A DNA stretch of 5,433 nucleotides from WHTB01 sp050699035 (GTDB taxonomy: Bacteria > Actinomycetota > Actinomycetes > Propionibacteriales > Nocardioidaceae). The position numbers and the translations under genes are program-made. The notes below the pieces were generated by a model. That model saw only the letters and a program-made list of their open reading frames with translations, did not search any database and had not been told where the DNA came from. Below, in pieces: positions 4,744-5,433 of the stretch (the stretch's first letter is position 1; the number at the start of each line of letters is the position of its first letter). The DNA lies in the NCBI GenBank assembly GCA_050699035.1, contig JBOHDE010000246.1, positions 1 to 5,433 on the forward strand. Reading direction: 5' to 3'.

Positions 4744-5433
4744 GGGTCGCGAGGAGCTCGCCAACCTGCTGGCGGGCGCGGTCGCGGATCTCTGGGCCGT
4801 GGGTGAACGCCGCCAGGTCGAAGTCGAGGTCGGCGAACCGCTGCGCCGTCTGCTGGCTCAGCGCGAAGTCGGTGCAGAAGAACGGCACCGACCAGCCGAC
4901 GCCTCGGAAGTTGAACAGCGCGTCGCCGGTGATCAGCACCTGGGACTGCTCGTGCAGCAACGAGATGTGGCCCGGCGAGTGACCCGGGGTGTGCACGACG
5001 CGGACGCCGCCGCCGATCGGGAGCACCTTGCCGTCCGACAGCTTGGTGCCGACCGGTGCCGGCTCGAACCCACCGCCCGGCAGCCGGTTGAGCAGCCGGC
5101 CGAGCCGCAGGGTCTGGTCGCGACGCGGAACCTCCCCGCTGCGCAGGTACGACGCGTCGTCCACATGGACGTCGATCGAGCGACCGGTCCGGCGGGCCAT
5201 CTCGGCCGCGCCGCCGGCATGGTCGGAGTGCGCGTGGGTGAGCAGCAGCCGGGTGACGTCGTGGACGCTCAGCCCGATGTAGTCCAGGGCGCTGGTGATC
5301 TTGTCGGGCGACTTCTTCAGCCCGAAGTCGACCAGCGTCACCTGACCGTCGTCGTCACGGAGTACGAACCCGTTGATCCAGTCGCCGAGCAGCCGCAGCC
5401 GCCACAGTCCGGGAGCCAGCTCAACAGCAGGTG
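4730..5433 (-). CDS. Metallo-beta-lactamase-fold hydrolase, 5' end outside window
   Basis: The visible 233 residues belong to the metallo-beta-lactamase superfamily, probably a cytosolic hydrolase of unknown substrate. The frame runs open to the window edge: residues before the GTG at 5341 read as the usual family beginning (APGLWRLRLLGDWINGFVLRDDDG, then VTLVDFGL), so that GTG is internal and the gene is 5'-partial. Numbering from the first complete codon (5431), the metal ligands are THAHSDH (His66, His68, Asp70, His71), TPGHSPGH (His151), TGD (Asp170) and FTHGPE (His211). This is a full two-metal set, so the enzyme should be active. The long insert at about 88-130 and the GWSVPFFCTD stretch (179-188) may shape the substrate pocket. 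A glyoxalase II, lactonase or beta-lactamase role cannot be told apart from sequence reading. No signal peptide is visible in the available part. Confidence 0.9.
   Translation of the reverse strand, partial: PAVELAPGLWRLRLLGDWINGFVLRDDDGQVTLVDFGLKKSPDKITSALDYIGLSVHDVTRLLLTHAHSDHAGGAAEMARRTGRSIDVHVDDASYLRSGEVPRRDQTLRLGRLLNRLPGGGFEPAPVGTKLSDGKVLPIGGGVRVVHTPGHSPGHISLLHEQSQVLITGDALFNFRGVGWSVPFFCTDFALSQQTAQRFADLDFDLAAFTHGPEIRDRARQQVGELLATLTRR

Overview
The window is dense, very GC-rich DNA with strong G/C preference at third codon positions, GTG starts, lipobox-type exported proteins and a SigE-family ECF sigma factor. Together these point to a high-GC actinobacterium. The sigma / GerMN-Gmad2 pair makes a Nocardioidaceae-like (Propionibacteriales) host my best guess, but that is inference and not a taxonomic assignment. 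The DNA looks chromosomal. I see no transposase, tRNA, rRNA, CRISPR or phage gene.

Layout. Positions 1-161 are non-coding and hold a compact repeat element: a 32-bp unit in tandem (51-82, 83-114) plus an inverted 16-nt copy of its core at the window edge (1-16). Next comes a secreted M28-family zinc aminopeptidase lipoprotein on the plus strand (162-1148). It converges, with a 14-bp overlap, on a CapA-family lipoprotein on the minus strand (1135-2550). Upstream of capA on the same strand is a HIT-family nucleotide hydrolase/transferase (2605-2943). A 169-bp divergent intergenic region (2944-3112) separates HIT from a plus-strand two-gene operon: an ECF sigma factor (3113-3640) and, overlapping by ATGA, a single-pass membrane protein with GerMN and Gmad2 domains (3637-4743). 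That operon converges, again with a 14-bp overlap, on a metallo-beta-lactamase-fold hydrolase (4730 to beyond 5433) whose N-terminus lies outside the window.

How the genes work together. The clearest functional unit is the sigma factor and its translationally coupled membrane partner. The partner has a short basic cytoplasmic segment, one transmembrane helix and a large extracytoplasmic GerMN-Gmad2 region, so it is a candidate non-canonical anti-sigma or envelope sensor. The two lipoproteins (M28, CapA) and this partner all carry Ser/Thr/Pro-rich spacers after the membrane anchor, so about half the window is devoted to cell-surface proteins. Both lipoprotein genes lack a good Shine-Dalgarno and have a TANNNT box exactly 7 nt before the start codon, which suggests leaderless transcripts. 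HIT and the sigma gene instead have purine-rich ribosome binding sites.

All functional calls rest on motif reading. No database search was run.
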